Source: an uncultured Mediterranea sp.
Lineage (GTDB): Bacteria; Bacteroidota; Bacteroidia; Bacteroidales; Bacteroidaceae
Direction: 5' to 3'
Assembly (NCBI GenBank): GCA_945641355.1
Contig: CALZEQ010000029.1
Span: 1 to 40,502, forward strand
DNA length: 40,502 bases
The notes beneath the pieces are model-generated. The model made no database searches. It saw only the letters and a program-made list of their open reading frames with translations, and was not told where the DNA came from. Below are positions 1-7,052 of this stretch, piece by piece. The position numbers were made by a program, and so were the translations under genes. Each line of letters begins with the position of its first letter. The first letter of the stretch is position 1.

Positions 1-142
1 CAGCCTTTGACATGGTTGAATCACGGTGGTAACGCCGCTTTTTATCTGATTTGAGCGTATATTTCTCCATCATGGCATCAAAATACTTGCAGAAATCATC
101 TGCCATACAAAATAATTCTGTAACTTTGTCCTCGGTGATCAT
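1..142 (-). CDS. IS982-family transposase, N-terminal fragment (runs off the left edge)
   Basis: Reading leftward from the ATG at 140-142, the first 47 codons give a protein that begins MITEDKVTELFCMADDF and continues with a basic stretch (KRRYHRDSTMSKA). I recognise this as the N terminus of a common Bacteroides IS982-family transposase. The rest of the gene lies outside the window. The same frame stays open upstream to a GTG at 176-178, which would add 12 residues, so the exact start is uncertain. The element's outer end and terminal inverted repeat must lie between about 180 and 210, against the stop codon of the neighbouring membrane-protein gene. The family call rests on memory of the sequence. 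The catalytic DDE residues cannot be seen here. Confidence 0.72.
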   Translation of the reverse strand, partial: MITEDKVTELFCMADDFCKYFDAMMEKYTLKSDKKRRYHRDSTMSKA

Positions 143-205
143 GGCGATTATTGTTTGTAATTCTTTGTATTTGAGCACTATAAAGTTACAACAATTTTCG
201 CTAAT
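1..205 (-). mobile_element. IS982-type insertion sequence, partial
   Basis: The 5' part of an IS982-type transposase gene plus about 60 bp of non-coding flank make up the left edge. The right-hand terminus is not identified exactly. It probably lies close to 190-210, because an unrelated gene's last codons begin at 205. No target duplication can be checked without the other end. Confidence 0.55.
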
Positions 206-1317
206 CACCAAATTTTCATGCATTTATAATTCGCCGAGCTCACGTTACTTATCTCATTACGATAGGCAGAATACAAACTATAGTTTCCGTTTTTCCTTAA
301 CTCATATGCACCGAACGGACGATAATCGGTACTATATACAATGTTATTATATATGGGCTCAACAAGCATTCCATACCTGTCCCTCAAGCCTAATCTACCC
401 GTATTAGCGTCATCGATGTAGATGATACCCTGATACGGCGCTAATGTATAGAATCCTCGACGTCCATATTCTATACATGCATATTGGTTATAGCCAATAG
501 ACAAAGTCGGGAGTATTACTCCTAAGTACAGGATTGCCATCATGCGTATTTCTGCCAATCCTTGCTTGGCAAAAATCCGCCAACAAACATAAACAACCAT
601 AGACAAACTGGTGGCGAGCATCCCTATACGCCACATTCCGGCATAACATTGGGCATTTACGAAAAGCACCATAGCCACCACCATCAGCCATAGTTTTCCA
701 ACAACAGGATACTCCTCCGATGTACCTCTGCAAGAGGTCGTGTGTCTGGCAATCAGATATAAGCTGAGAGGTGACAAGACGATACATGCAAAACGACACA
801 TTCTATGATCCATGGCAAGTCCTGCATGTAACGCACAGATGGCTATCAGCAGCAGCAGGCAATACAGCCTTGCTCCCTTGTCCTTCCACAAAATCGCGCC
901 CAAAGTATCCTCCCAAGTCAAAGAGGATGGTTTCATTGTTTTCCTGCAAAGCCCGACAATATACACAGTCAACGGTTCCAAGAATAACCATGCCAACAGC
1001 AGGCATTTGATTATGTTGTGGGTCAAGTGGTCATTGTTTATGCCCAAAACGACAAATGGCAAATCAGCGAAATCACCGGTTGTAACCATGACTTGTCCCA
1101 CAACAGACAACAAAACGAATAAAGCCGAGAAGACTATTAATGGAATCCAACTTCGTTTCTCCCTGCGGTAAAGGAAGAATGAGAGAATGATTCTCACCAC
1201 AACTGTGACTACCATAAGGAAATGAGCAGGGAATGACCACCAACTACAGTTTGCCAATGTAACCAACATCCATAAAGAACATACAGCCAAATCAAGCCAA
1301 AATGCTTTCTGTCTCAT
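205..1317 (-). CDS. Polytopic membrane protein with WG-repeat-like C-terminal tail
   Basis: 370 residues, function unknown. The first ~285 residues hold about eight to nine hydrophobic segments separated by short basic loops, so this is an integral inner-membrane protein. The last ~85 residues are soluble. They contain a stretch around residues 305-350 (GLRDRYGMLVEPIYNNI, then YELRKNGNYSLYS) that resembles WG/beta-leucine-rich repeats, usually written as G-hydrophobic-D-G-ivPp-yD-I. The gene stands alone: ferritin lies 246 bp upstream in the same direction, and an IS982-type element begins right at the stop codon. The C terminus may therefore be shortened or altered by the insertion. No TAnnTTTG box was found directly upstream. 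The start is the ATG at 1315-1317. Confidence 0.7.
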   Translation of the reverse strand: MRQKAFWLDLAVCSLWMLVTLANCSWWSFPAHFLMVVTVVVRIILSFFLYRREKRSWIPLIVFSALFVLLSVVGQVMVTTGDFADLPFVVLGINNDHLTHNIIKCLLLAWLFLEPLTVYIVGLCRKTMKPSSLTWEDTLGAILWKDKGARLYCLLLLIAICALHAGLAMDHRMCRFACIVLSPLSLYLIARHTTSCRGTSEEYPVVGKLWLMVVAMVLFVNAQCYAGMWRIGMLATSLSMVVYVCWRIFAKQGLAEIRMMAILYLGVILPTLSIGYNQYACIEYGRRGFYTLAPYQGIIYIDDANTGRLGLRDRYGMLVEPIYNNIVYSTDYRPFGAYELRKNGNYSLYSAYRNEISNVSSANYKCMKIW

Positions 1318-1490
1318 ATTATATTCAGATTTAATAGCATACTAATATGGGTTATACTCTTTTATGACATAAGAGCAAGATTTGTAACCATATCTATCAA
1401 TAGACTCGAAAATTATTCCTGTGTATTTTCAATTTGTCGGAAGAACACGAGACTGATAAGAAGATAGGCAGACCCTATCTATTCACGTAT
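1318..1490. other. Intergenic region without recognised gene
   Basis: AT-rich spacer between the membrane-protein gene and the ferritin terminator. I see no convincing open frame, no TAnnTTTG box for the downstream gene and no repeat. Confidence 0.4.
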
Positions 1491-1532
1491 AAAACGGAGC
1501 GAGGTGTGCCCGGATAACCAGACACACCCCGC
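1491..1532 (-). terminator. Probable intrinsic terminator of ferritin gene
   Basis: On the minus strand, GCGGGGTGTG (1523-1532) pairs with CACACCTCGC (1499-1508) with one mismatch, around a 14-nt loop. It is followed by TCCGTTTT (1491-1498). It lies 31 bp past the ferritin stop codon. The U tract is short, so termination may be partial. Confidence 0.55.
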
Positions 1533-1563
1533 TTGCTCTTTGAATGAAATCTCGGGAATAAGA

Positions 1564-2046
1564 TTACTTACGCTCGCCCAACTTGGCATCTACGTAGAAG
1601 ATACCGGCCTCACCGGCTTTCTTCAGCATATCCACGATGCCGGCAGCCGTAGACTCTTCTTCTACCTGCTCGCGAACGAAGCCCCACAGGAAGTCCTGAG
1701 TAGCCTTGTCGTTTTCGGCAGCGGCCACATCTACCAGCGCATCAATCATCTTGGATACACGACACTCGTGTTCGTATACCTGTTCGAATATCTGCAAGGG
1801 CGTACCGAAATCGTTGGGTACTACGTCAATCTTGTCAACTTTTGCCTTACCACCACGCTTGATAATGTAGGCAGCCATAGCACATGCATGCTCTGTCTCC
1901 TCACGATACTGCTTCATCAACCAAGAAGCCATACCTGCATATCCCTCTTTCTCCATGAAGAAAGACATAGACAAATAGAGGTTAGCCGACCACATTTCAG
2001 CAGTAATCTGCTCATTAATCGCGTTTTGTAATTTTTCTGTAATCAT
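1564..2046 (-). CDS. ftnA: Bacterial non-heme ferritin
   Basis: 160 residues, the usual length for a bacterial FtnA-type ferritin. These assemble into a 24-subunit cytoplasmic shell that oxidises Fe(II) and stores Fe(III). The diiron ferroxidase ligands fall at the same numbers as in E. coli FtnA: Glu17, Glu50, His53, Glu94, Gln127 and Glu130. The additional C-site acids Glu49, Glu126 and Glu129 are also present (motifs YREETEHA and REQVEEES). There is no signal peptide and no heme-ligating Met that would suggest bacterioferritin. The gene is monocistronic: a TAnnTTTG box lies about 31 bp upstream and a hairpin terminator follows. In Bacteroides, ftnA is known to respond to oxygen and iron; no operator was recognised here. 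Confidence 0.96.
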   Translation of the reverse strand: MITEKLQNAINEQITAEMWSANLYLSMSFFMEKEGYAGMASWLMKQYREETEHACAMAAYIIKRGGKAKVDKIDVVPNDFGTPLQIFEQVYEHECRVSKMIDALVDVAAAENDKATQDFLWGFVREQVEEESTAAGIVDMLKKAGEAGIFYVDAKLGERK

Positions 2047-2076
2047 AGCTTTATTGTTTATAAATTGAAATGATTA

Positions 2077-2084
2077 CAAAAGTA
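2077..2084 (-). promoter_or_regulatory. -7 box of ferritin promoter
   Basis: TACTTTTG on the minus strand matches the Bacteroides consensus TAnnTTTG, 31 bp before the ferritin ATG. No good -33 TTTG at standard spacing was seen. Confidence 0.6.
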
Positions 2085-2189
2085 ACAAGATTACTTTAAA
2101 GTTGTTCACCCTATAACATTATTTAAGTATTAAATATCTTACCTGTCCATCAAACTGTCGGCAACCAACCGATGCGAGATAAAAGGCCG

Positions 2190-4487
2190 TCAATTCATAA
2201 GTTTGAAACCGATGAAGAAGGTGCGTGGCTGGGTAGGGCCATAGAAATAGCCTGAATCACGAAACTCTCCCTTGTCCAGGTCTTTCTGGAAACTGTTGAA
2301 GATGTTCTGTACACCGGTGTTCAATTGCAGCTTGATGTGGTCGTGCAGCACGAAGGTGTAGTTCAGCTTCAGGTTCATATCAAAGAAGTCGGGCGTATGC
2401 TCCATCCGGTCGGTCGGTACATAGCCGGCATAGTGAGGCACAATCATCGGCCCTGTATAGGTACCCGATAACGAAAAGTCGAACTGCTTCAACGGAGCCG
2501 AAGTGAAGGTGAAATAACCATAGTAATCAGGAGTACGGGGCATCCGGCGGGTGGCCAACGGTTCCCCATCTACTTCTGTCCAGACTTCATCGTTCGTATA
2601 GCGGCTGCGCTGTGCCGTGAATCCAAACTGGAACTGCACCTCTTTGCCGTGGGCCACCTTCGCATCGAGGTTGGCACCATACACACGGGCACCGTTGCCG
2701 TTGCGACGCTCTTTCACCAGGTCACCGGCTTCATTCTTCCCGATATCTTCCAGCACAAAGACATGGTTTAGGTCTGTATAAAAAGCCTCTACCAGTACAT
2801 TGGCCTGCCAATGTCCCAGACGAGTGGTCCAATCCAACGAACCACTGTAGCTGTTGCTACGCTCCTCACGCAGTCCGTCGGCCAGCTGGATGAGCACACC
2901 CTCGCCTCCTACGGCCGTGACATGCAGGTCTTCGTCGTATGCCTGCGGTGCACGGAAACCGGTGGAATAGGTAAGGCGGGCCTGCAAGGCATCGGATGGC
3001 TTGTACAACAGATTGACACGCGGACTGAAGATGACGTTGTCTATCAGATTGTGTTTGTCCAACCGCGCACCCACCAGCAGCGAAATCAGCCGGGCTTTCC
3101 ACTCATTCTGCACAAACGCACTGGCAATGCGCACCCGCTGCTCCATATCGCGGCCATAGCCTGTCATCACATCGTGCAACGAATTGTACTGGTATTCCAC
3201 TCCGCCTGTAAAGGTAGCCGGCGAAACCAGACAACGCTCCATATTGCCCACATACATGCCTCCCGCTACCCAAGTCAGGTCTTTGGTCTTGCCATAGGCA
3301 TTCAGGTCGCGCTGCGCACCGTAGTAGCTATTGCGGTCGGTATGCTGGAGGGAGGCATAAAGCGAAACTTTATGCTTATACTCCTTCCAATAGAGGTCAT
3401 ACCCCACCCCTCCACTGTTGATGACATGCCGCGTCTGCTCCGTGATGTCCGACTCATGCGGTTGCAGATCAAACTTGTTGCCTCCCCGACGAAACTCGTT
3501 CGTGGTGTGATACTCCAGATTGATGCGACTGAAGTGTGTAGGACGATAGTAGGCACGAAAGCCGAAGGTGTTCATATTCAGCTTTCCCAACTCGGAGAAG
3601 CTGTCACCGTCGCGGTCGTAAGGATTCCGGTTGCGATAACTTTCATAAAGGGCAATACCATAGGAGTTGTCCTTGCCCACTAAGGAAACGTTGCCGCCCA
3701 TATACTGCTCCCATGCCTCTCCATCCATACACGAAAGGGTGCTTGACACCTGAAAGGAGTTGTTGATGGGGTCGCGTGTGATGATGTTGATGGTACCACC
3801 TACTGCATTGGCACCGAAAAGGGCCGATCCACCCCCGCGTACCACTTCAACACGTTCTATCATATTGACCGGAATCTGCTCCAGTCCATAGACACCGCTC
3901 AGTGCACTGATGATGGGCCGGCTGTTGATAAGAATCTGTGAATAGGGACCTTCCAACCCATTGATGCGCACCTGAGGAAAGCCGCAATTCTGGCAGTTGT
4001 TCTCTACGCGCAAGCCCGACTGATAATTCAGACTCTTGGCCAAGTCGGTAGAGTTGACTGTTTCAAACAGTTTCGCACTCATCACATTGACCACTACCGG
4101 AGCCTCTTTGCGGCTCACCTCGTTGCGATTGGCCGACACCACCACTTCGTCGGTCATGAAGCTCTCCTCTTCCAGCTGGAAATGTATCAGTGTTGTATAG
4201 GCACGGTTTACCTCCACCTCTTTCTCTACGGTACGATAGCCTACGGCGGAGACCCTCAACGTGTATTTACCGGCGGGCAGGTTACGAAACTCAAACTGGC
4301 CGGCCTCGTTGGAGACTGTACCTTGACTGTTGTTCACTATCAGGATGGTGGCATACGGGATATTCTCTTCACTCCCCTTCACAACCACATGACCTGTTAT
4401 CATATTCCCCTCTTTGATGGGGGTTATGGCAAAGGATGCACGGATGCCTGCCAGAAGCAGCATCCATACCCATATATAATATTTCAT
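2190..4487 (-). CDS. TonB-dependent outer-membrane receptor
   Basis: 765 residues: signal peptide (about 1-20), a carboxypeptidase-regulatory-like beta domain (about 28-105), a TonB-box-like segment DEVVVSA (113-119), a plug domain (about 125-240, ending in the typical GGTINIITR), then a ~500-residue beta-barrel that ends in a hydrophobic strand. Receptors of this type import scarce ligands such as siderophores, heme, cobalamin or metals using TonB energy. The plug carries a C-x-x-C pair (Cys165, Cys168, in NNCQNCGF) followed by a conserved RINGLEGPYSQILI segment. I associate this with a Bacteroidetes receptor subfamily linked to metal or cofactor uptake. There is no SusD partner, which argues against glycan uptake. 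A histidine-rich secreted protein is encoded 178 bp upstream on the same strand. The substrate cannot be read from sequence. Confidence 0.93.
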   Translation of the reverse strand: MKYYIWVWMLLLAGIRASFAITPIKEGNMITGHVVVKGSEENIPYATILIVNNSQGTVSNEAGQFEFRNLPAGKYTLRVSAVGYRTVEKEVEVNRAYTTLIHFQLEEESFMTDEVVVSANRNEVSRKEAPVVVNVMSAKLFETVNSTDLAKSLNYQSGLRVENNCQNCGFPQVRINGLEGPYSQILINSRPIISALSGVYGLEQIPVNMIERVEVVRGGGSALFGANAVGGTINIITRDPINNSFQVSSTLSCMDGEAWEQYMGGNVSLVGKDNSYGIALYESYRNRNPYDRDGDSFSELGKLNMNTFGFRAYYRPTHFSRINLEYHTTNEFRRGGNKFDLQPHESDITEQTRHVINSGGVGYDLYWKEYKHKVSLYASLQHTDRNSYYGAQRDLNAYGKTKDLTWVAGGMYVGNMERCLVSPATFTGGVEYQYNSLHDVMTGYGRDMEQRVRIASAFVQNEWKARLISLLVGARLDKHNLIDNVIFSPRVNLLYKPSDALQARLTYSTGFRAPQAYDEDLHVTAVGGEGVLIQLADGLREERSNSYSGSLDWTTRLGHWQANVLVEAFYTDLNHVFVLEDIGKNEAGDLVKERRNGNGARVYGANLDAKVAHGKEVQFQFGFTAQRSRYTNDEVWTEVDGEPLATRRMPRTPDYYGYFTFTSAPLKQFDFSLSGTYTGPMIVPHYAGYVPTDRMEHTPDFFDMNLKLNYTFVLHDHIKLQLNTGVQNIFNSFQKDLDKGEFRDSGYFYGPTQPRTFFIGFKLMN

Positions 4488-4665
4488 ACGTAATGTACGT
4501 TTTGAAGTATCACAAGTCCAACTTGTTCTACTTGAGTAATGTATATAGACAGTTAAGGAGGAGGCGGGTCGTCACTATGCGACACACCTCACCCACCCGG
4601 TAAAGGGTTGATGGCTGTGGCCTCGGAACCATACGGCAAAACGGTTCCTGTATCCAGGGCCGGCA

Positions 4666-5010
4666 TCAGACAAGAAGAGAGCAAGCTGGGGGAGCACGCA
4701 GGGAGCGTGTCCGCACGGCCTCATCCGAACATACGGAAGGAAGTTGGGGAACAGCCAGAACGGCTTCCAACGAGCGATACGGATGAAGCACATCGCAACT
4801 CTGCACATCGGCAGGCAGCGGTACCGGCAGCAAGCCAATGACCAGCAGCGACGACTGCGTATGACTATGGGTAGATTGAAACGGATGGGAGTGACGAATC
4901 ATCACCCCATTGACATAATGCACGTGGGTGAACGCAGCGATGCCGGCCTGATACGTCACGAACAGAGCCAGCAGATGCAAAGCGATGATTATCTTACAAT
5001 TCCGTTTCAA
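4666..5010 (-). CDS. Small histidine-rich secreted or membrane-anchored protein
   Basis: 114 residues. A hydrophobic N-terminal segment (about 7-27) could be a signal peptide or anchor. It is followed by a cluster of seven histidines between about residues 29 and 51 (HVHYVNGVMIRHSHPF, then THSHTQ). The histidine spacing suggests binding of a transition metal such as zinc, copper, nickel or iron in the periplasm; this is inference. I recall similar small proteins in Bacteroides beside TonB receptors, ending in a Ser-Leu-Arg-x-Pro-Pro stretch as this one does (SLRAPP), so the frame is probably complete. It precedes the TonB receptor gene in the same direction behind a good promoter, and the two probably form one transcript. 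An overlapping frame at 4575-4838 is judged spurious. Confidence 0.72.
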   Translation of the reverse strand: MKRNCKIIIALHLLALFVTYQAGIAAFTHVHYVNGVMIRHSHPFQSTHSHTQSSLLVIGLLPVPLPADVQSCDVLHPYRSLEAVLAVPQLPSVCSDEAVRTRSLRAPPACSLLV

Positions 5011-5068
5011 TTGATACCAATGGATAAATGGCTAAAGTTTTACAAGCATAGAACTTGAATAACGACTG

Positions 5069-5076
5069 CAAAGGTA
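5069..5076 (-). promoter_or_regulatory. -7 box for the His-rich protein / TonB receptor unit
   Basis: TACCTTTG on the minus strand, a full TAnnTTTG match, 58 bp before the ATG of the histidine-rich protein. TTTG at 5099-5102 (minus) is a candidate -33 element at 22-bp spacing. Confidence 0.65.
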
Positions 5077-5144
5077 ACACTTTTCGTTCGCAAACCGACA
5101 AAAGAAGATGTGAAATCTTCCAAATAACAGACAGTTAGTGAAGG

Positions 5145-6878
5145 TTATTCGCCAAAAAGCAACCGATAATCACGTTTGGAGGCAGGCTGCACCCACTCCT
5201 CGGGAACAAACTTCCAATTGTCCAACGGGAACAAATCGGACAGGCCATTCTGCCTGATATACTGCATCAGATAGTAACGGAGATCCTTGTCCGTTGACCA
5301 GACAATACGCTCCTTCAATTTGTCTTGTGCAATTCCAGCCCCTTGCGTCAGCAGGTCACCGCCTCCGTTTCCCCGATACGAATTCAACGCTACCCGATAT
5401 GTCTGCTCTTCACTGAAGGGAGAACCGTCTGCCATCCGCTCGATATGTATCTTCTCTCCCCGAGGCTTGGTGACATCCACAGTATAGATGATACCGGCAG
5501 CAGAGTCAAAATTGAAGCTGTAATTCTGGAAGCTCAGACGTTTCTGACCGTCCCACGATGAAGAGGTCAGTTTCAGCAAACGATCATCCGGCGACTGCAT
5601 CTGCACCGTCCACAAATCGTACGACATCTCCAGCAGCTGACGGATTTCCTTTCCTGTCAGCTGCATCACATAGAGCAGATTCTCATATTTATAGAGGTTG
5701 AACATATCGCTCACACGGATGTCACCTTCGCAAATGGAGACATCGAACGACAATGAACTGGCCAACGAAATCTGTGCCCCGCTAATGGCGAGCTGCAGCC
5801 TATGTATCAAGTCAACAAAGGCAGACGATCCGAAGTAGGCATCGCGGGTAGTGATGGTCGTACCCATATAGCCTATCTTTTCGGAGATAAACCCCTCTAC
5901 CTCCTTCCGCTGCGCATCGAATCGGCTCAGGAAATCGGCATCGGGCTCATAATCGGAAACCGATGTCAACCGAGCATCCACCTGTTTGTCTGTCACCTTA
6001 CCGTGACGGAGTTTCAAAGTAAGATCCACTTCACTGACCACCAGTCCGTTGCTGGCAGGATCCAGCAACCAGACAGAGTCACCCTGGGCCGTGGTCAGCA
6101 CCTTGCAGTCGCGCTGATGGTCGTGTCCCACCAGCACCACATCAAAGCCGGGCACACGAGTGGCCACCTCTTCAGAAGCATCCTCCCTGTACTGTCCGCC
6201 CAGCATCTGTGCTTTACGTCCGGCATGGAAAAGTCCCACCACCACATCCGGCTGTTCCTTCCGGCGAATGATTTCCATCCATTTGCGGGCCGTTTCTTCC
6301 ATGTCATCAAACCGAAGTCCCTGCCACAGATTTTCAGGCAGCCAGACCGGAATGGCCGGTGTGATCATGCCCAGCACGACCACCTTGACCCCCTGGCGCA
6401 CAAATACGGCATAGGGCGGAAAGAAGGGTTGCCCGGTATGGGTGTCTACGATGTTGGCACCCAACAGCGGGAAGTGGCAATCGGCGGCATACCGTTCAAA
6501 CACACGGCGGCCTGTCTCCACATCATGATTCCCCATATTGGCCACGTTATAGCCCATATAGTTCAGCATCTCTGCAGCCAGATGAGGTGCCACCGTATCC
6601 ATATAATTATAGTAATAGGCATCGGGCTGTCCCTGTAGCAGGTCGCCATTGTCAAACAACAGCAGGCGGTCGCCATAGCACAGCCTTGCCTCTTTGACAA
6701 AAGAGGATATCCGTGCCAATCCTCCCCGGGTAGATTGATGCGACAGAAAGTTATGGCTGTAGAAGTCGCCATGTATATCGCTGGTCTGCACTATTTTCAG
6801 TTTCACCACCTTCTCCTTGGCTCCGAGCGAAGCAACCAAAGCGAGAAGCACACAAAATAAAAGAGTCAGTCGTTTCAT
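5145..6878 (-). CDS. Periplasmic 5'-nucleotidase / cyclic phosphodiesterase (UshA/CpdB-like)
   Basis: 577 residues. Signal peptide 1-20, then a calcineurin-like metallophosphatase domain with its metal-ligand motifs in order: DIHG (34-37), FDNGDLLQGQ (75-84), GNHD (116-119) and GHDHQ near residue 250. A C-terminal 5'-nucleotidase domain follows (about 330-540) with the substrate-site signature NSYRGNGGGDLL. The enzyme would release phosphate from extracellular nucleotides, or open 2',3'-cyclic nucleotides, in the periplasm for nucleoside and phosphate salvage. Specificity cannot be decided from motifs. The gene is monocistronic and divergent from tex, and both genes have their own TAnnTTTG box in the 174-bp gap. 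Confidence 0.92.
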   Translation of the reverse strand: MKRLTLLFCVLLALVASLGAKEKVVKLKIVQTSDIHGDFYSHNFLSHQSTRGGLARISSFVKEARLCYGDRLLLFDNGDLLQGQPDAYYYNYMDTVAPHLAAEMLNYMGYNVANMGNHDVETGRRVFERYAADCHFPLLGANIVDTHTGQPFFPPYAVFVRQGVKVVVLGMITPAIPVWLPENLWQGLRFDDMEETARKWMEIIRRKEQPDVVVGLFHAGRKAQMLGGQYREDASEEVATRVPGFDVVLVGHDHQRDCKVLTTAQGDSVWLLDPASNGLVVSEVDLTLKLRHGKVTDKQVDARLTSVSDYEPDADFLSRFDAQRKEVEGFISEKIGYMGTTITTRDAYFGSSAFVDLIHRLQLAISGAQISLASSLSFDVSICEGDIRVSDMFNLYKYENLLYVMQLTGKEIRQLLEMSYDLWTVQMQSPDDRLLKLTSSSWDGQKRLSFQNYSFNFDSAAGIIYTVDVTKPRGEKIHIERMADGSPFSEEQTYRVALNSYRGNGGGDLLTQGAGIAQDKLKERIVWSTDKDLRYYLMQYIRQNGLSDLFPLDNWKFVPEEWVQPASKRDYRLLFGE

Positions 6879-6950
6879 GCTGTTCCGTTGTATATCTGCC
6901 TATATGATTGTCACCTTTCAATACCTATATATAATAGGACGAAAGGTTTG

Positions 6951-6958
6951 CAAATATA
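6951..6958 (-). promoter_or_regulatory. -7 box for 5'-nucleotidase
   Basis: TATATTTG on the minus strand matches TAnnTTTG, 72 bp upstream of the ATG. The intervening leader contains an AT-rich inverted repeat, CCTAT...ATAGG. Confidence 0.6.
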
Positions 6959-7011
6959 GCAAATAATTCAGAATAGCAAGTGCAAAGAGAGGCCGGTCAT
7001 ACTTTTTTTTG

Positions 7012-7019
7012 TATTTTTG
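7012..7019 (+). promoter_or_regulatory. -7 box for tex
   Basis: TATTTTTG matches TAnnTTTG. It overlaps the upstream TTG at 7017, so a start there is impossible from this promoter. That supports translation from ATG 7053. Confidence 0.6.
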
Positions 7020-7052
7020 TTTCCCAATCAACCATCAAAACCGAGATTTGAC

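Noticed and set aside
4575..4838. 87-codon frame overlapping the histidine-rich protein in another frame
   Set aside because: Its Cys/Arg/Trp-rich composition is unlike a real protein. The 114-residue frame has an export segment and a C terminus I recall from relatives.
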